Positions 1-7,362 of a stretch of DNA of 58,971 nt are shown piece after piece (position 1 is the stretch's first letter; the number at the start of each line of letters is the position of its first letter). Location: contig CAYOQO010000007.1 of NCBI GenBank assembly GCA_964406135.1, positions 1 to 58,971 of the forward strand. Direction: 5' to 3'. The translations under genes and the position numbers were made by a program. Source of the stretch: JACPFN01 sp964406135 (GTDB lineage Bacteria > Babelota > Babeliae > Babelales > Chromulinivoraceae). Below the pieces are notes generated by a model, which had not been told where the DNA came from, searched no databases, and was given only the letters and a program-made list of their open reading frames with translations.

Positions 1-2
1 AC

Positions 3-263
3 AATCAACCGATTGAACAAGCTGTAAATATTGATTCTGATGATCAAAAAAATGAACGTACTTTTACTTTTAAAGAAAATTTAAAATTTATTGCATCTAT
101 TGCGATTATTTTATTTCTTATCGCAAAAATTAAATATGATTTTTTTCCCAGTGAAGAGCAAAAAAAAATACAGCTTACTAAAAAATCAAATGTTGGACTT
201 ACTGGCATGTCAACATTTTCTGAATATTTAATAGTAAAAGAACTATCTCGATTGCTCCAATAA
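3..263 (+). CDS. 3' end of a single-pass membrane protein (cut by window start)
   Basis: An open frame runs from the window edge to a TAA at 261-263 and encodes the last 86 residues of a protein. It has an acidic/polar stretch (N-I-D-S-D-D-Q), then one hydrophobic helix (FIASIAIILFLIAKI, about residues 29-43 of the fragment), then a lysine-rich tail. The start lies outside the window, so no family can be named. The reading frame is supported by the continuous open frame and by the membrane helix followed by basic residues. Function is not recognised. Confidence 0.6.
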   Translation, partial: NQPIEQAVNIDSDDQKNERTFTFKENLKFIASIAIILFLIAKIKYDFFPSEEQKKIQLTKKSNVGLTGMSTFSEYLIVKELSRLLQ

Positions 264-331
264 TTATATATAAATTTCATCAAACCAATAATTGATTTTT
301 TTACAACACAATTTTAATTGGATATTTTATT

Positions 332-733
332 ATGCAAAAAAAACAATTATTTTATAACTCTATATTAATCCTTGTTTTGCAAATTTCTTTTTACAATGTT
401 CTTAAAGCATCTGAAGCTTTCCCAATCATAAACAATGTCGGAAATTGTTATTTTTTTGGACGCAATGTCTACAAACTTGTTCAAAATACAAATAATTTTT
501 TAAATCCAACTCAAGAAAGACAAGATCAAATACAAAATATTCAAGAACAATCAAATTTAATTAAATTAAGAAAAAATTTGGTAACTTGCCTTGTTGAAAA
601 TCGAAAAAATGCAATAAAAAAATCACTTGAAATACCATCTGAATGCGAACATGCAGCCTTTCTACTTGGAAGTGCAGGAGCTACAAATGAAGCTGAAAGG
701 ATAATAATAGCTTTTAAAAACCATAACAACTAA
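332..733 (+). CDS. small exported protein with C-terminal C...P-x-x-C motif
   Basis: This 133-residue product starts with a signal peptide (MQKKQLFYNSILILVLQ, likely cleaved near A-S-E-A). The mature part is short, helical and charged. Near the C-terminus it has a Cys, 18 intervening residues and a second Cys inside I-P-S-E-C. The next two genes carry a comparable C-terminal arrangement, so the three look like distant paralogues in one exported family. It is the first of three same-strand genes. No known family is recognised. Confidence 0.7.
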   Translation: MQKKQLFYNSILILVLQISFYNVLKASEAFPIINNVGNCYFFGRNVYKLVQNTNNFLNPTQERQDQIQNIQEQSNLIKLRKNLVTCLVENRKNAIKKSLEIPSECEHAAFLLGSAGATNEAERIIIAFKNHNN

Positions 734-843
734 CAAACAACAACCATTTTTATGATTAATTTTTTTATTGTCATAAAACATAGTCAATATATTACAAAAT
801 ACCATCTATCAAGTTTATACGATCAACTAAAAGGGACTTTATC

Positions 844-1389
844 ATGAAAAATATAAAAATAAGTATTTTTTTCGCAAGTATTATTCTCACTACAGTCTAT
901 AGCTCTGAAGAACATAGACCTAGAGAACATTCATTCAACGTTCCCCCGCGCAAACATTTTAATGCACCTCCTCGTCCATCTTTCAATCCTACTTCAAATA
1001 AACCTCAACAAGCTGATTCGCCAAATCAACAAAGTGAATCTAACAAAGAAATATCTTTTATGAATAAATTAAATACTAGCGTTATGCTTTGGAATATGGC
1101 AAAAGACATTTACTCTCTATTTCCAAGCACAGCTGATCAACAAACAATTGAAGCGAATAAAAAAGCATTAGAAGAACATAATAAAGTAGTTGCGGAACAA
1201 CGAGAAATTAATACCGTAAAAAAAGCATTTTATAAATGCTGTACCGATCATCACAAAGCATCAGATGATCAACGACTCGATAATGGACTTCCAGCAATTT
1301 GTGTGCCAGTTGCTATGAATTACGCTGCACTTGGCTATCCTGATGATGTTGAAAAAGCAATTGATTTTTTTAATAAATTTAGAAAATAA
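844..1389 (+). CDS. exported proline-rich protein, C...P-x-x-C family
   Basis: The 181-residue product has a short signal peptide (ISIFFASIILTTVYS), then a low-complexity region rich in Pro, His, Arg and Asn (about residues 25-65), then a helical domain. The C-terminus has Y-K-C-C followed about 19 residues later by L-P-A-I-C, matching the pattern in the genes on either side. A good ribosome site (AAAGGG) sits upstream of ATG 844. The next gene starts 2 bases after its stop, so the two are almost certainly co-transcribed. Function unknown. Confidence 0.7.
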   Translation: MKNIKISIFFASIILTTVYSSEEHRPREHSFNVPPRKHFNAPPRPSFNPTSNKPQQADSPNQQSESNKEISFMNKLNTSVMLWNMAKDIYSLFPSTADQQTIEANKKALEEHNKVVAEQREINTVKKAFYKCCTDHHKASDDQRLDNGLPAICVPVAMNYAALGYPDDVEKAIDFFNKFRK

Positions 1390-1391
1390 AT

Positions 1392-1967
1392 ATGTTTAAA
1401 AAAATAAGTCTTATATTTTTAAGTCTTAATCTACTTGGCCCAAGCTCAATAAGAACAGAAGATTCTTCACAAAATTCAAGCTCACTTACAGAATTTGTTC
1501 TGTTTTGGGCTGTTGCCATTACTGGTGCAACAGTAACTGTAATTTATGCACCAGTTGTTATACCTGCAGTGATAGCAAATGCTAAGGCTGCAGCTGTAAT
1601 AGCTAGCGCGAAAGCTGCTACAACCGGAGCCGCTATAAAAACCGGATCAGTCATAGTTTATACAAAAGCTATTGCAGCTGGAACTGCTGTAAAAACTGGA
1701 TGTGCTGCAGCAGCGCCAGTTGTTAAAGTTCTAAGCCCAATAGTATTAACTGCTGACGCTGCAGTAAACATTGCTGAACAAATGCCTGAAACAAAACTTC
1801 ACAATGCTAGAGCAGAAGAGTTGCGTGAGTTTTTTCAGGCCCAAACAGATTTTGAAAAGTGTATGAACAAATATGCTGATCAAAATTTTTCAATTGTTCC
1901 AGACACTTGTAAAAAAGAAGAACTACTATTTGTTTTGTTAGCAGAGGCAAATGCTGAACGAAAATAA
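1392..1967 (+). CDS. exported Ala/Val-rich hydrophobic protein, C...P-x-x-C family
   Basis: The 191-residue product begins with a signal peptide (ISLIFLSLNLLGPSS). A long Ala/Val/Gly/Thr-rich hydrophobic region (about residues 35-125) contains imperfect internal repeats such as A-A-I-K-T-G-S and T-A-V-K-T-G-C. The C-terminus carries E-K-C-M and, 15 residues on, V-P-D-T-C, as in the two preceding genes. The composition suggests membrane-inserted helical hairpins, but no pore-forming family is recognised. It starts 2 bases after the upstream stop, consistent with translational coupling. Confidence 0.65.
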   Translation: MFKKISLIFLSLNLLGPSSIRTEDSSQNSSSLTEFVLFWAVAITGATVTVIYAPVVIPAVIANAKAAAVIASAKAATTGAAIKTGSVIVYTKAIAAGTAVKTGCAAAAPVVKVLSPIVLTADAAVNIAEQMPETKLHNARAEELREFFQAQTDFEKCMNKYADQNFSIVPDTCKKEELLFVLLAEANAERK

Positions 1968-2019
1968 TTTTTCAACATGGCTCGGGCTTAATTAAATATA
2001 ATACAATTCAATATAAAAC

Positions 2020-2054
2020 AAGGATCATATCAGATTATGCTTGATATGATCCTT
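2020..2054. terminator. 13-bp perfect hairpin, possible terminator
   Basis: Arms at 2020-2032 and 2042-2054 (AAGGATCATATCA and its complement) pair perfectly around a 9-nt loop. There is no clean T-run directly after it on the + strand. It sits about 50 bases after the stop at 1967, so it may end or stabilise the transcript of the three exported-protein genes. Confidence 0.4.
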
Positions 2055-2186
2055 GTGAATTTTCAATTTGAATAAATCAATGATCTCTTTATCCAGATTG
2101 AGACGAAGAGCACAATCAAGAACTGTTTCATTTTAATTAGTCATGGCATTGACATCTGCTTTAAAGCTCATGATTCTTGAGTTATT
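2028..2186 (-). pseudogene. ankyrin-repeat gene relic
   Basis: On the minus strand one frame reads F-K-A-D-V-N-A-M-T-N-stop-N-E-T-V-L-D-C-A-L-R-L-N, then K-E-I-I-D-L-F. This is the consensus of one ankyrin repeat (G-A-D-V-N-A, T-x-L-D-x-A-L, E-I-I-x-L-L) with a TAA inside the beta-turn. No start codon or further repeats are seen nearby, so this is a decayed scrap of an ankyrin protein. It occupies most of the 288-base gap after the stop at 1967. Confidence 0.55.
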
Positions 2187-2255
2187 AAAAAAAATATCAT
2201 AAAATGAAATAAAATTTCTATTCTAAAAATCAAATACTCATAACAAAAAAAGAAG

Positions 2256-2828
2256 ATGATGTTCAACAATAATCCTTTATCTCTTTTTGATTTTTTTACA
2301 AAAAAACAAATAATTAATCACTCGACAACTACTCATAAATCACTTAAAAAAGGTTTCCCTGCCAAAATTGTATTATTTTGGATTTTTATAATCAGTATAT
2401 GGTTATTTAAAATGATTCATTTTTGTTATTGTAGTTTTCCCACTCATCGCATGATCTATCAACAATTGCTTCAAATACAAAAATTTGAATTGAAGCAAAA
2501 TTACGCTGCAGCGCTTAAACTTCATGAAAATTTAATTTCAAAATACTCAAAATATCCAAAAAATCATTATTTTTCTATAGCACGATGTTATCTTGCAACA
2601 GGTAACACTGATGAAAAATTTTCAGAAGGAATAAAGTATTTAGACAACAAAGAAATCACAGAAAAACAAATGACTGAACTACAAAGCTTGGTGCATCATA
2701 TGACTCCCGAACAATTTCTATCAATGTTTTCAGTCTATGTCTATAAATACAACAATTCTTGCCCAATAGAAAATGATGCTACCAAGATATATATCTTAAA
2801 CACATACACAATGGAAACAAAGCAATGA
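2256..2828 (+). CDS. single-pass membrane protein with TPR-like helices
   Basis: The 190-residue product has a basic N-terminus, one transmembrane helix (IVLFWIFIISIWLFKMI, about residues 38-54), then a helical region (Y-A-A-A-L-K-L-H-E-N-L-I, H-Y-F-S-I-A-R-C-Y-L-A-T-G) that resembles a degenerate pair of tetratricopeptide helices. The stop overlaps the start of the downstream HExxH gene by 4 bases (ATGA), so the two are translationally coupled and may act together at the membrane. No named family is recognised. Confidence 0.65.
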   Translation: MMFNNNPLSLFDFFTKKQIINHSTTTHKSLKKGFPAKIVLFWIFIISIWLFKMIHFCYCSFPTHRMIYQQLLQIQKFELKQNYAAALKLHENLISKYSKYPKNHYFSIARCYLATGNTDEKFSEGIKYLDNKEITEKQMTELQSLVHHMTPEQFLSMFSVYVYKYNNSCPIENDATKIYILNTYTMETKQ

Positions 2829-3385
2829 TAATTATCATTCCTGGTCCTTTAATGGATATTTTAACCTTTCCTGGCGTGATTCTTCATGAAATGGCACATA
2901 AATTTTTTTGTGACCATTTTAACATCAAAGTATCTCAAGTTAAATATTTTAGTTTTGGTGGTATTTCAGGATCCGGTATTTCTGGAATAGTACATCATGA
3001 ACATGTTTCAAATGAAAATCATAATGCTATCATTGCATTATCACCTCTTTTAATTAATTCATTAGCTGCTTTAATTATATCAATGCCATACATTAGCATA
3101 TTGTTACATGGTGCAGATTTTGTAGAAGAACTTTCTTTTATAGATTATTTTTTAATTTGGGTAGCTTTTTCTTGTGGATTTGCTTCTTTACCAAGTTCAA
3201 CTGATCTTAATTCTATATCTGACACTGCCGATCCAAAATATATTTTTATTAAAAAAATAATAAGTTTTTTTAATCATTGTGAATGGGTTGGATCATTATT
3301 ATGGATGTTGCTATTATTATCTATAATAGCCTTAATATCAACACGGTTTATTTTTGTTTGTTTATATATTAATCGCATATATTAA
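2825..3385 (+). CDS. integral membrane HExxH metalloprotease-like protein
   Basis: The 186-residue product has H-E-M-A-H at residues 21-25 inside a hydrophobic N-terminal segment (FPGVILHEMAH), the zinc-binding signature of membrane metallopeptidases. It has further membrane helices at about 65-95, 105-125 and 155-180. A segment L-P-S-S-T-D-L between helices is reminiscent of the downstream metal-ligand region in M50/zincin-like families. It overlaps the preceding gene by 4 bases. Role and substrate are unknown; membrane-embedded proteolysis is inferred from the motif alone. Confidence 0.7.
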   Translation: MIIIIPGPLMDILTFPGVILHEMAHKFFCDHFNIKVSQVKYFSFGGISGSGISGIVHHEHVSNENHNAIIALSPLLINSLAALIISMPYISILLHGADFVEELSFIDYFLIWVAFSCGFASLPSSTDLNSISDTADPKYIFIKKIISFFNHCEWVGSLLWMLLLLSIIALISTRFIFVCLYINRIY

Positions 3386-3511
3386 CTTCATGCTTGATCA
3401 AAAAAGAACTCCCTTTTCAATGAGCTATTTTTTTAAGATGATTTATTTTCGTTTTAAAATTGATTTATAAAAAAGATTGAGATGTTTTATTTATTTCAAA
3501 AAAATTTATTT

Positions 3512-3688
3512 TTAACTAATAAAACAATACCAAATGCTCAAAAATACAAATGGTGAAATAAATTGAACAAAAAAAATAATGAATTCATGTTCAGTTTCAA
3601 CTTCTTTAAATTTAGGCCAAACAATTAAAGCCTGTACTGTTAATACACTTAATGAAGTTGCAATCCAAGTATGCATATTTTGATTCAT
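3512..3688 (-). CDS. tiny two-helix membrane protein (58 aa)
   Basis: This frame is shorter than common ORF cut-offs. It reads M-N-Q-N-M-H-T-W-I-A-T-S and continues through two hydrophobic segments (SLSVLTVQALIVW and FIIFFVQFISPFVFLSIW), separated by a charged K-F-K-E-V-E-T-E-H loop. Its ATG overlaps the stop of the 43-aa gene upstream (ATGA), which itself overlaps the Nudix gene. The staggered overlaps make a three-gene transcription unit likely. Its function is unknown. Confidence 0.6.
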   Translation of the reverse strand: MNQNMHTWIATSLSVLTVQALIVWPKFKEVETEHEFIIFFVQFISPFVFLSIWYCFIS

Positions 3689-3816
3689 TGTTTATCTTCT
3701 AAAACATAGTTTTTCAGATAATAAGATATTGCGATTCCAAACATTGCTAGAATATATAGCATATACCATTTATACATCAATACATCTTTAAAATTTTCAA
3801 TTAAAAATGCAGCCAT
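3685..3816 (-). CDS. tiny single-helix membrane protein (43 aa)
   Basis: The product starts M-A-A-F-L-I-E-N-F-K and holds one helix (YKWYMLYILAMFGIAISYYL) followed by a charged tail (V-L-E-D-K-Q). Its ATG lies 16 bases inside the end of the Nudix gene and its TGA overlaps the next ATG. The topology resembles small CcoQ-like or holin-sized membrane peptides, but no homology can be claimed. It is supported by coupling at both ends and by the hydrophobic pattern. Confidence 0.55.
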   Translation of the reverse strand: MAAFLIENFKDVLMYKWYMLYILAMFGIAISYYLKNYVLEDKQ

Positions 3817-4340
3817 TTATCAAACATGCGAAAAACTGAACGACTATCCGTTGGCAGCTGTGATCGATTTTTACCAATCCAACGCAACTCTTTTGATTCC
3901 CGATTTTGAATCACCTCTTCATCACCCAACACTTTGAGTAAAAAACGAATATCATAATGATCATGAGCTTTTTCACGGCTATTTGCGGGAATTGTATGAA
4001 TATCTATATCAAAAATTTCTGTGCTTACTGGAACAATATTTTGTATTCCTGATTCCTCTTGAACTTCTTTAATAGCAACAGCCAAAGCATCTGAATCCCC
4101 ATCACAATGACCACCTAATTGAAACCAACGATTCAATTTTGCATGATGTAACAATAATGCTTTTGAACCATCGTTATTTTGCAACCATGCTGAAGCCGTA
4201 ATATGCCCAATTTCTAATGTTCGTTCAAAGCAATCAACATATTTATCAATAAATAAAAGAGTTTTTTCTTTGAACGCTTTTTCTTGAGAATCAATAGGAT
4301 GATAATTTTGAAGTAATTTTTTTAAATTTGATCTGTGCAT
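3801..4340 (-). CDS. Nudix hydrolase
   Basis: The 179-residue product carries a Nudix box: a Gly-His-Cys-Asp-Gly-Asp opening, then A-V-A-I-K-E-V-Q-E-E-S-G-I. The metal-binding Glu residues of the K-E-x-x-E-E core are intact. The first consensus Glu is Ser and the consensus Arg is Lys, as in the G-G-H-C-D-G-D subgroup. The family hydrolyses nucleoside diphosphates linked to another moiety; the substrate here cannot be told. The start is set by AGGGGA just upstream of ATG 4340. A copy of its first codons survives as a fragment near 12.45 kb. Confidence 0.88.
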   Translation of the reverse strand: MHRSNLKKLLQNYHPIDSQEKAFKEKTLLFIDKYVDCFERTLEIGHITASAWLQNNDGSKALLLHHAKLNRWFQLGGHCDGDSDALAVAIKEVQEESGIQNIVPVSTEIFDIDIHTIPANSREKAHDHYDIRFLLKVLGDEEVIQNRESKELRWIGKNRSQLPTDSRSVFRMFDKWLHF

Positions 4341-4523
4341 ATATTCCCCTATATGTATTATTAATACACATTAAAGCACTTCACTTAAATTAACATAAAA
4401 AATTTCAACTTCAAACAAAGTGCTTTACAATTGCTTTTTTTAAAAAATTTTAACCATTGCCAATGTTTAAAAAAACAAAAAGATATGAAAGCGCGGTTGT
4501 AAATAGAGAAAAAATAATTAACG

Positions 4524-5123
4524 TCATTTATTGCAGTACTGAGCATACTCCATCATCGAATTCGTAATTTGTAACACAGTTGTTTGCGATACCACTACTA
4601 ATTGACCATTAATATTCACAGTGCAAAATAGATCTTTATCTTTAGATTTTTGTACATCCATCTTTTCAGTCAACAAAATAGTTTCTTTTGCACGACACAA
4701 TGATAAAAATCGATATCTAAAAATTGTTGCAAGAATTGTCAAATGATTATTTTCAACTTTAAAACTAAACGATAATGGTAGCAACCATTTTACACATGAC
4801 CATCGCTGAACAATCATGTTATCATTTGACAAAACATTACTCAAAATCGTAAACAAATACGGATACTTGCATACATCATCTTTAACTAAATCGATAGTTT
4901 CATAACCATCAACTGTAACACTCATGTTATGGATACCAAACAATCTACGAAATCCACCAACGGTTCCATCACCATTATTTAAAATATTGTAATAAATCGA
5001 CTTTACACGACTACCCGTCAAAAATGTTACCAATGAAATATCTTCATCATTCATATAATTTAAACAATTCAGTTGAAACACCATAAAAGATGAGAGTAAA
5101 AATAAAATTAATTTTTTATGCAT
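4524..5123 (-). CDS. exported protein of unknown function
   Basis: With the ATG at 5123, preceded by GGGAA, the product is 199 residues and begins with a signal peptide (KKLILFLLSSFMVFQLNCL). A start at 5144 would add seven residues before the signal peptide and is less likely. The mature domain has no recognised motif; its end has N-I-N-G-Q-L-V-V-V, which resembles the end of the exported protein at 30.3-30.7 kb. It directly follows the orphan toxin/immunity cassette and may be part of that transcription unit. Confidence 0.65.
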   Translation of the reverse strand: MHKKLILFLLSSFMVFQLNCLNYMNDEDISLVTFLTGSRVKSIYYNILNNGDGTVGGFRRLFGIHNMSVTVDGYETIDLVKDDVCKYPYLFTILSNVLSNDNMIVQRWSCVKWLLPLSFSFKVENNHLTILATIFRYRFLSLCRAKETILLTEKMDVQKSKDKDLFCTVNINGQLVVVSQTTVLQITNSMMEYAQYCNK

Positions 5124-5152
5124 AAAATTCCCATGAGTTATCATTATTTCAA

Positions 5153-5398
5153 CTATAATTTAACGTCTTCACCAGCTATCAATTTATCTGCTATTTGATC
5201 TAATTCTTCATAAGATAATTCAAATTCAGGTCCTGCATCCATCATCATTAATGCGTATACTACATCGTTAAGAGATGAATCTTTTTCTGCTTCTATACTC
5301 AAATACACAGAATGTAACCAAAAAGCCAATTTTTGCATTGATTGTTTTTTAATCAAACGATTTTTTAATTCTTGACCAAATTGCTGCTTAGTAAACAT
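5153..5398 (-). CDS. probable immunity protein for the orphan toxin cassette
   Basis: This 81-residue acidic helical protein (ATG 5398, AAAGG eight bases upstream) ends with G-P-E-F-E-L-S-Y-E-E-L-D. It has no signal peptide, so it stays in the cytosol. It lies 13 bases after the stop of the toxin-tip gene, the standard place for the cognate immunity gene in polymorphic toxin and CDI loci. The immunity role rests on position, size and acidity, not on a recognised family. An in-frame TTG at 5404 is a less likely start. Confidence 0.6.
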   Translation of the reverse strand: MFTKQQFGQELKNRLIKKQSMQKLAFWLHSVYLSIEAEKDSSLNDVVYALMMMDAGPEFELSYEELDQIADKLIAGEDVKL

Positions 5399-5411
5399 CA
5401 ACAACGCCTTT

Positions 5412-6443
5412 CTATTTTTTCGCCAACAATTCTAATTCTGCTTTAGTAAGGGGATAATGCTGGGCAACAACATCAAATCCATCTATTGTTTTTGGATGTA
5501 CACGATTAACATTGCCAACATGATCATAACACTCTTGCCAACTTCTAACCCTACCAGTTTTTGTATCAAATTCTGTAACATACGATGAACCTCTTGTTGG
5601 ACCAGGCTTTGATGAAAGTGTTTCCGCTTCATAATAACGAACTCTTCCATCAGGAAATTTTTTAATACGTTCAGCATCTTTTATAGCATTTTCAGCAATT
5701 TCCAAATTTTTATCCAATAAGCTTCGCATATCAACCGCAGGAGGAGCGTCGCTAGCCCTTTTAATTTTTTGCGTTATAGATGATTTTGGAACTTTTTCAA
5801 TCTGCTTTTCTGCATTCATTAACTCTTCTGCAACAGTTTGCACAATCTTTTCTTGCGCAACTTGCTCCATCTTTTGAACTGTTTTTGCAACTTCAGCGCC
5901 AATTTTTTCAGCACTAACCTGTTCACTTGCGCCTACTACTAATTCTGCAGCTCGAGCAATATTTGCTTCTGCTTTAAGAGCGCCACAAACTCCACCAACA
6001 GCATGAATAACTTTTCCAGGCACCACAAAATCTGAACCAAACTGAACCAATGCCTCAAATATTTCTGGGCCTGAAGAATCTGCAATTTTATCGCCAAGAT
6101 TTTTTAATCCTGCAACAATTTCTGCATTACGTTGATCGCGCAGTGGAATATAAATATCTTCAAATCCATCTGATTCACTGTAAGAGTTCAACGCTGCAGT
6201 TTCTAAAACATAATAAATTGCTTTGCCAAGACCCTGAGCTGTTTCAATGGGGTGCGCAGCCGCATGAACAAGATCTACAGCACTATGCATAACACCTGAA
6301 ACCCATGCTTTCGCGTAAGGCATTGCCGCTGCAGTAATTTCACCTAATACTTGAAGCAAAATACAATCAACATCCAAAAGTCGTGAAGCTAAAAGAACTT
6401 GTCCGCTTTTATTGACGTTGTATGCAGCATCTGCAACATCCAC
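5412..6443 (-). CDS. orphan polymorphic-toxin cassette (shared core plus alternative C-terminal tip)
   Basis: The 343-residue frame has no signal peptide. Its first 220 or so residues match the core of the large toxin at 7.4-10.5 kb (V-D-V-A-D-A-A-Y, K-A-I-Y-Y-V-L-E-T, V-G-G-V-C-G). Homology continues a few codons upstream of the GTG at 6443 before a TGA, so this is a 5'-truncated piece. The last 100 residues are a different tip with P-G-P-T-R-G-S-S-Y-V-T-E and Y-D-H-V-G-N-V-N-R-V-H-P-K, ending Q-H-Y-P-L-T; it is probably a nuclease or other toxin, but I cannot name it. This looks like a silent cassette that can be recombined onto the full-length gene; whether it is translated is uncertain. 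Confidence 0.7.
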   Translation of the reverse strand: MDVADAAYNVNKSGQVLLASRLLDVDCILLQVLGEITAAAMPYAKAWVSGVMHSAVDLVHAAAHPIETAQGLGKAIYYVLETAALNSYSESDGFEDIYIPLRDQRNAEIVAGLKNLGDKIADSSGPEIFEALVQFGSDFVVPGKVIHAVGGVCGALKAEANIARAAELVVGASEQVSAEKIGAEVAKTVQKMEQVAQEKIVQTVAEELMNAEKQIEKVPKSSITQKIKRASDAPPAVDMRSLLDKNLEIAENAIKDAERIKKFPDGRVRYYEAETLSSKPGPTRGSSYVTEFDTKTGRVRSWQECYDHVGNVNRVHPKTIDGFDVVAQHYPLTKAELELLAKK

Positions 6444-6451
6444 AAACCTAC

Positions 6452-6628
6452 TTTGGAAAATCTGCCATTGTCACATACTGATATAAGATAATCATTATGA
6501 TAAATATCCCATCCAGCTTGTACAATTTTAGAAGCAGTTCAAGTTTCTGAAAAAACAGTCTTTTCAATTAATTTACCAGTAAAAACATTTTCCATAACAT
6601 AATAAATTCCACCGGTTAACAAATTTTC
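6452..6628 (-). pseudogene. relic of an EndoU-like toxin tip
   Basis: A minus-strand frame reads L-L-T-G-G-I-Y-Y-V-M-E-N-V-F-T-G-K, then K-T-V-F-S-E-T-stop-T-A-S-K-I-V-Q-A-G-W-D-I-Y. It aligns with the end of the 1030-aa toxin (G-G-G-C-I-E-Y...L-L-T-G...F-P-A-H-W-N-V-E-K-I). The TGA stands where the alignment has Trp, so a TGG-to-TGA change is likely. The relic is fused out of frame to the orphan cassette and lacks a start. It shows that another EndoU-type tip once stood here. Confidence 0.6.
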
Positions 6629-6727
6629 TTATTTTTACTATTTTAAAAATTTAAAATAATTTTCACATCGTACTAAAACATGCATAAAGATGTATGACTT
6701 ACCTTGCACAAGATTATTTTTCCTAGA

Positions 6728-7360
6728 TCAATCAACTCCTTGCTCATCAATAGGATCATATAATGCAAAATCTGATTCAAATTCATTATCTTCAGGCGAA
6801 CGCCATACATATGAACGATTAGGATGCGCTTTTTGATATGCTTCCAATCGCTTAATATAATTTTGAAATATTTTATGTTCACGATGCATAATTGCAATAT
6901 CTTGCTCAGACAATTCATTTTTTTCAAGCATATCGACATATCCATCATCATGTTCTCGCATGATTAAATATTGAGGCTTACGTTTACGAACACCTTCAAA
7001 TTGCTGCTTTAAAGACTCATAATTTTCACGAAAAATTCGAATGGCTGGCATTTCTTTAAAGCGTTTGCGTCCATATTTTCCAAATTCTTTACAATAAGCC
7101 AAATAATCTTTTATACGAGTAAAATCCTGATGAGCATTAAAATTTTGAGGCATTAAACTTGCTTTGATATTATCTCTTGACCAAATAATAATTTTATTAG
7201 GATCTTTTTTGTCTTCTTCAACTTCAATCCAACGCATTTGATCATCATCTAAACGATTATATAAGTTTTCTAACGGAATATTTCGAGTAGGTATTTTTTC
7301 TCTATAAGTATATTCATCATAATTATCAAATTTATAACGATAATAAAATATATATCTCAT
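6728..7360 (-). CDS. probable immunity protein for the large EndoU-like toxin
   Basis: The 210-residue soluble, highly charged protein (Lys, Arg, Asp and Glu rich) has no signal peptide. It starts 2 bases after the toxin stop with an AAAGGA ribosome site inside the end of the toxin gene, so toxin and this gene are coupled. In polymorphic-toxin loci this place belongs to the cognate immunity gene. No named immunity family is recognised; it is rather large for one, so a second role is possible. Confidence 0.6.
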   Translation of the reverse strand: MRYIFYYRYKFDNYDEYTYREKIPTRNIPLENLYNRLDDDQMRWIEVEEDKKDPNKIIIWSRDNIKASLMPQNFNAHQDFTRIKDYLAYCKEFGKYGRKRFKEMPAIRIFRENYESLKQQFEGVRKRKPQYLIMREHDDGYVDMLEKNELSEQDIAIMHREHKIFQNYIKRLEAYQKAHPNRSYVWRSPEDNEFESDFALYDPIDEQGVD

Positions 7361-7362
7361 AA

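Noticed and set aside
4372..4426. AAAGCACTT...AAGTGCTTT inverted pair
   Set aside because: The arms are short and about 37 bases apart; no T-run or gene end makes this a terminator.
6452..6628. Reading TGA as Trp, to rescue the EndoU relic
   Set aside because: Several intact genes here end in TGA and use TGG for Trp, and the relic lacks a start and the first half of its domain.
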